A stretch of 64,000 nt of DNA. Origin: Tetraselmis striata (taxonomy: Eukaryota; Chlorophyta; Chlorodendrophyceae; Chlorodendrales; Chlorodendraceae). Made by a program: the position numbers and the translations under genes. The stretch spans positions 1 through 64,000 of the forward strand of contig VCJN01001994.1 of assembly GCA_006384855.1 (NCBI GenBank), written 5' to 3'. This document shows positions 63,594 to 64,000 of the stretch, piece after piece. Position 1 is the stretch's first letter, and every line of letters starts with the position of its first letter. The notes under the pieces were generated by a model. The model saw only the letters and a program-made list of their open reading frames with translations. It did no database searches and had not been told where the DNA came from.

Positions 63594-64000
63594 ACATCCT
63601 TGCGCATGGAAAATTGGCTATCACCAGCGGCACATAAGGAAACAGGGGAAACATGTTAAATGCTGCCAGTGCAGCTGGTGTATACCAACCATGTATGCGC
63701 GCCCCCGTTGGTGTATACATATATGTATGGACTGTTGCACACATGTGTTTGAGCCACAGGCATGCACGTTGTCAGTGCAACCAAGGAGCCGGGTCACGCT
63801 TGGCTTTCAAGTATGTACAATTGTCTTCTATTCCTACTCACGAGGGCACCAGCCTGGGCAGGGGTACTTGCTCTGGCTAACTAAGAAAGATATATATTCA
63901 CAGGAGAGGGGAGATGTTTGAGCGCAGAGGTGTGATTTCACCGCACACACACAGATGCACTCATGCCTACGGTGGGATCTTTTCCATCACCCGCGTTTGG

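Overview
The window looks like nuclear DNA of a green alga (chlorophyte), though this is inference. It is GC-rich. Its genes have many short GT-AG (and some GC-AG) introns, and every well-supported gene except one small ORF is followed by TGTAA, the chlorophyte polyadenylation signal. TTTAGGG-like telomeric motifs occur, and the transposons are of kinds common in volvocine and related algae: a chromodomain Ty3/gypsy element and a PAT/Kangaroo-type DIRS element. There are no bacterial operons, and I found no rRNA, tRNA or CRISPR.

Layout. 1-5.1 kb: decayed DIRS-type RNase H, interrupted by an 0.8-kb terminal-inverted-repeat element that has a second copy at 4.2-5.05 kb. 5.6-10.2 kb: a MITE-like element, a fold-back element, and two repeat families (A and X) that recur at 34.6 and 49.2 kb. 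10.7-12.7 kb: COQ9, seven exons. 13.9-15.5 kb: broken retroelement ORF. 15.6-18.2 kb: complete but inactivated pogo/Tigger-like DNA transposon with TA target duplication. 18.4-21.5 kb: short repeats, a decayed collagen-like ORF and a SEC-C zinc-motif ORF. 22.1-28.1 kb: six tandem ~1-kb units, each with 22-bp subterminal inverted repeats and a 3' hairpin; a seventh, dispersed copy lies at 57.9-59.1 kb. 28.1-33.1 kb: DIRS-like (PAT group) retrotransposon with split direct repeats. 33.9-38.6 kb: tandem repeats and a broken BED-finger/Tudor-like gene carrying a 30-bp minisatellite. 38.7-45.1 kb: Ty3/gypsy chromovirus with LTRs that look identical and a 5-bp target duplication. 46.3-47.5 kb: 368-bp palindromic tandem array. 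49.2-51.0 kb: second X/A copy. 51.5-63.0 kb: the gene-rich end, with an unrecognised coiled-coil/RG-rich protein, ribosomal protein eL36 and AP endonuclease 2 (APEX2), all on the plus strand.

The host genes are unrelated housekeeping functions (ubiquinone synthesis, translation, base-excision repair) separated by mobile DNA. The strongest leads are a UGA-CGG gag/pol junction with a correctly spaced stem-loop in the gypsy element, a degenerate adenine-methyltransferase-like domain in its pol, the hairpin-ended tandem units, and 22 poly(G)/poly(C) tracts of at least 15 bp, the longest being 45 G in APEX2 intron 1.
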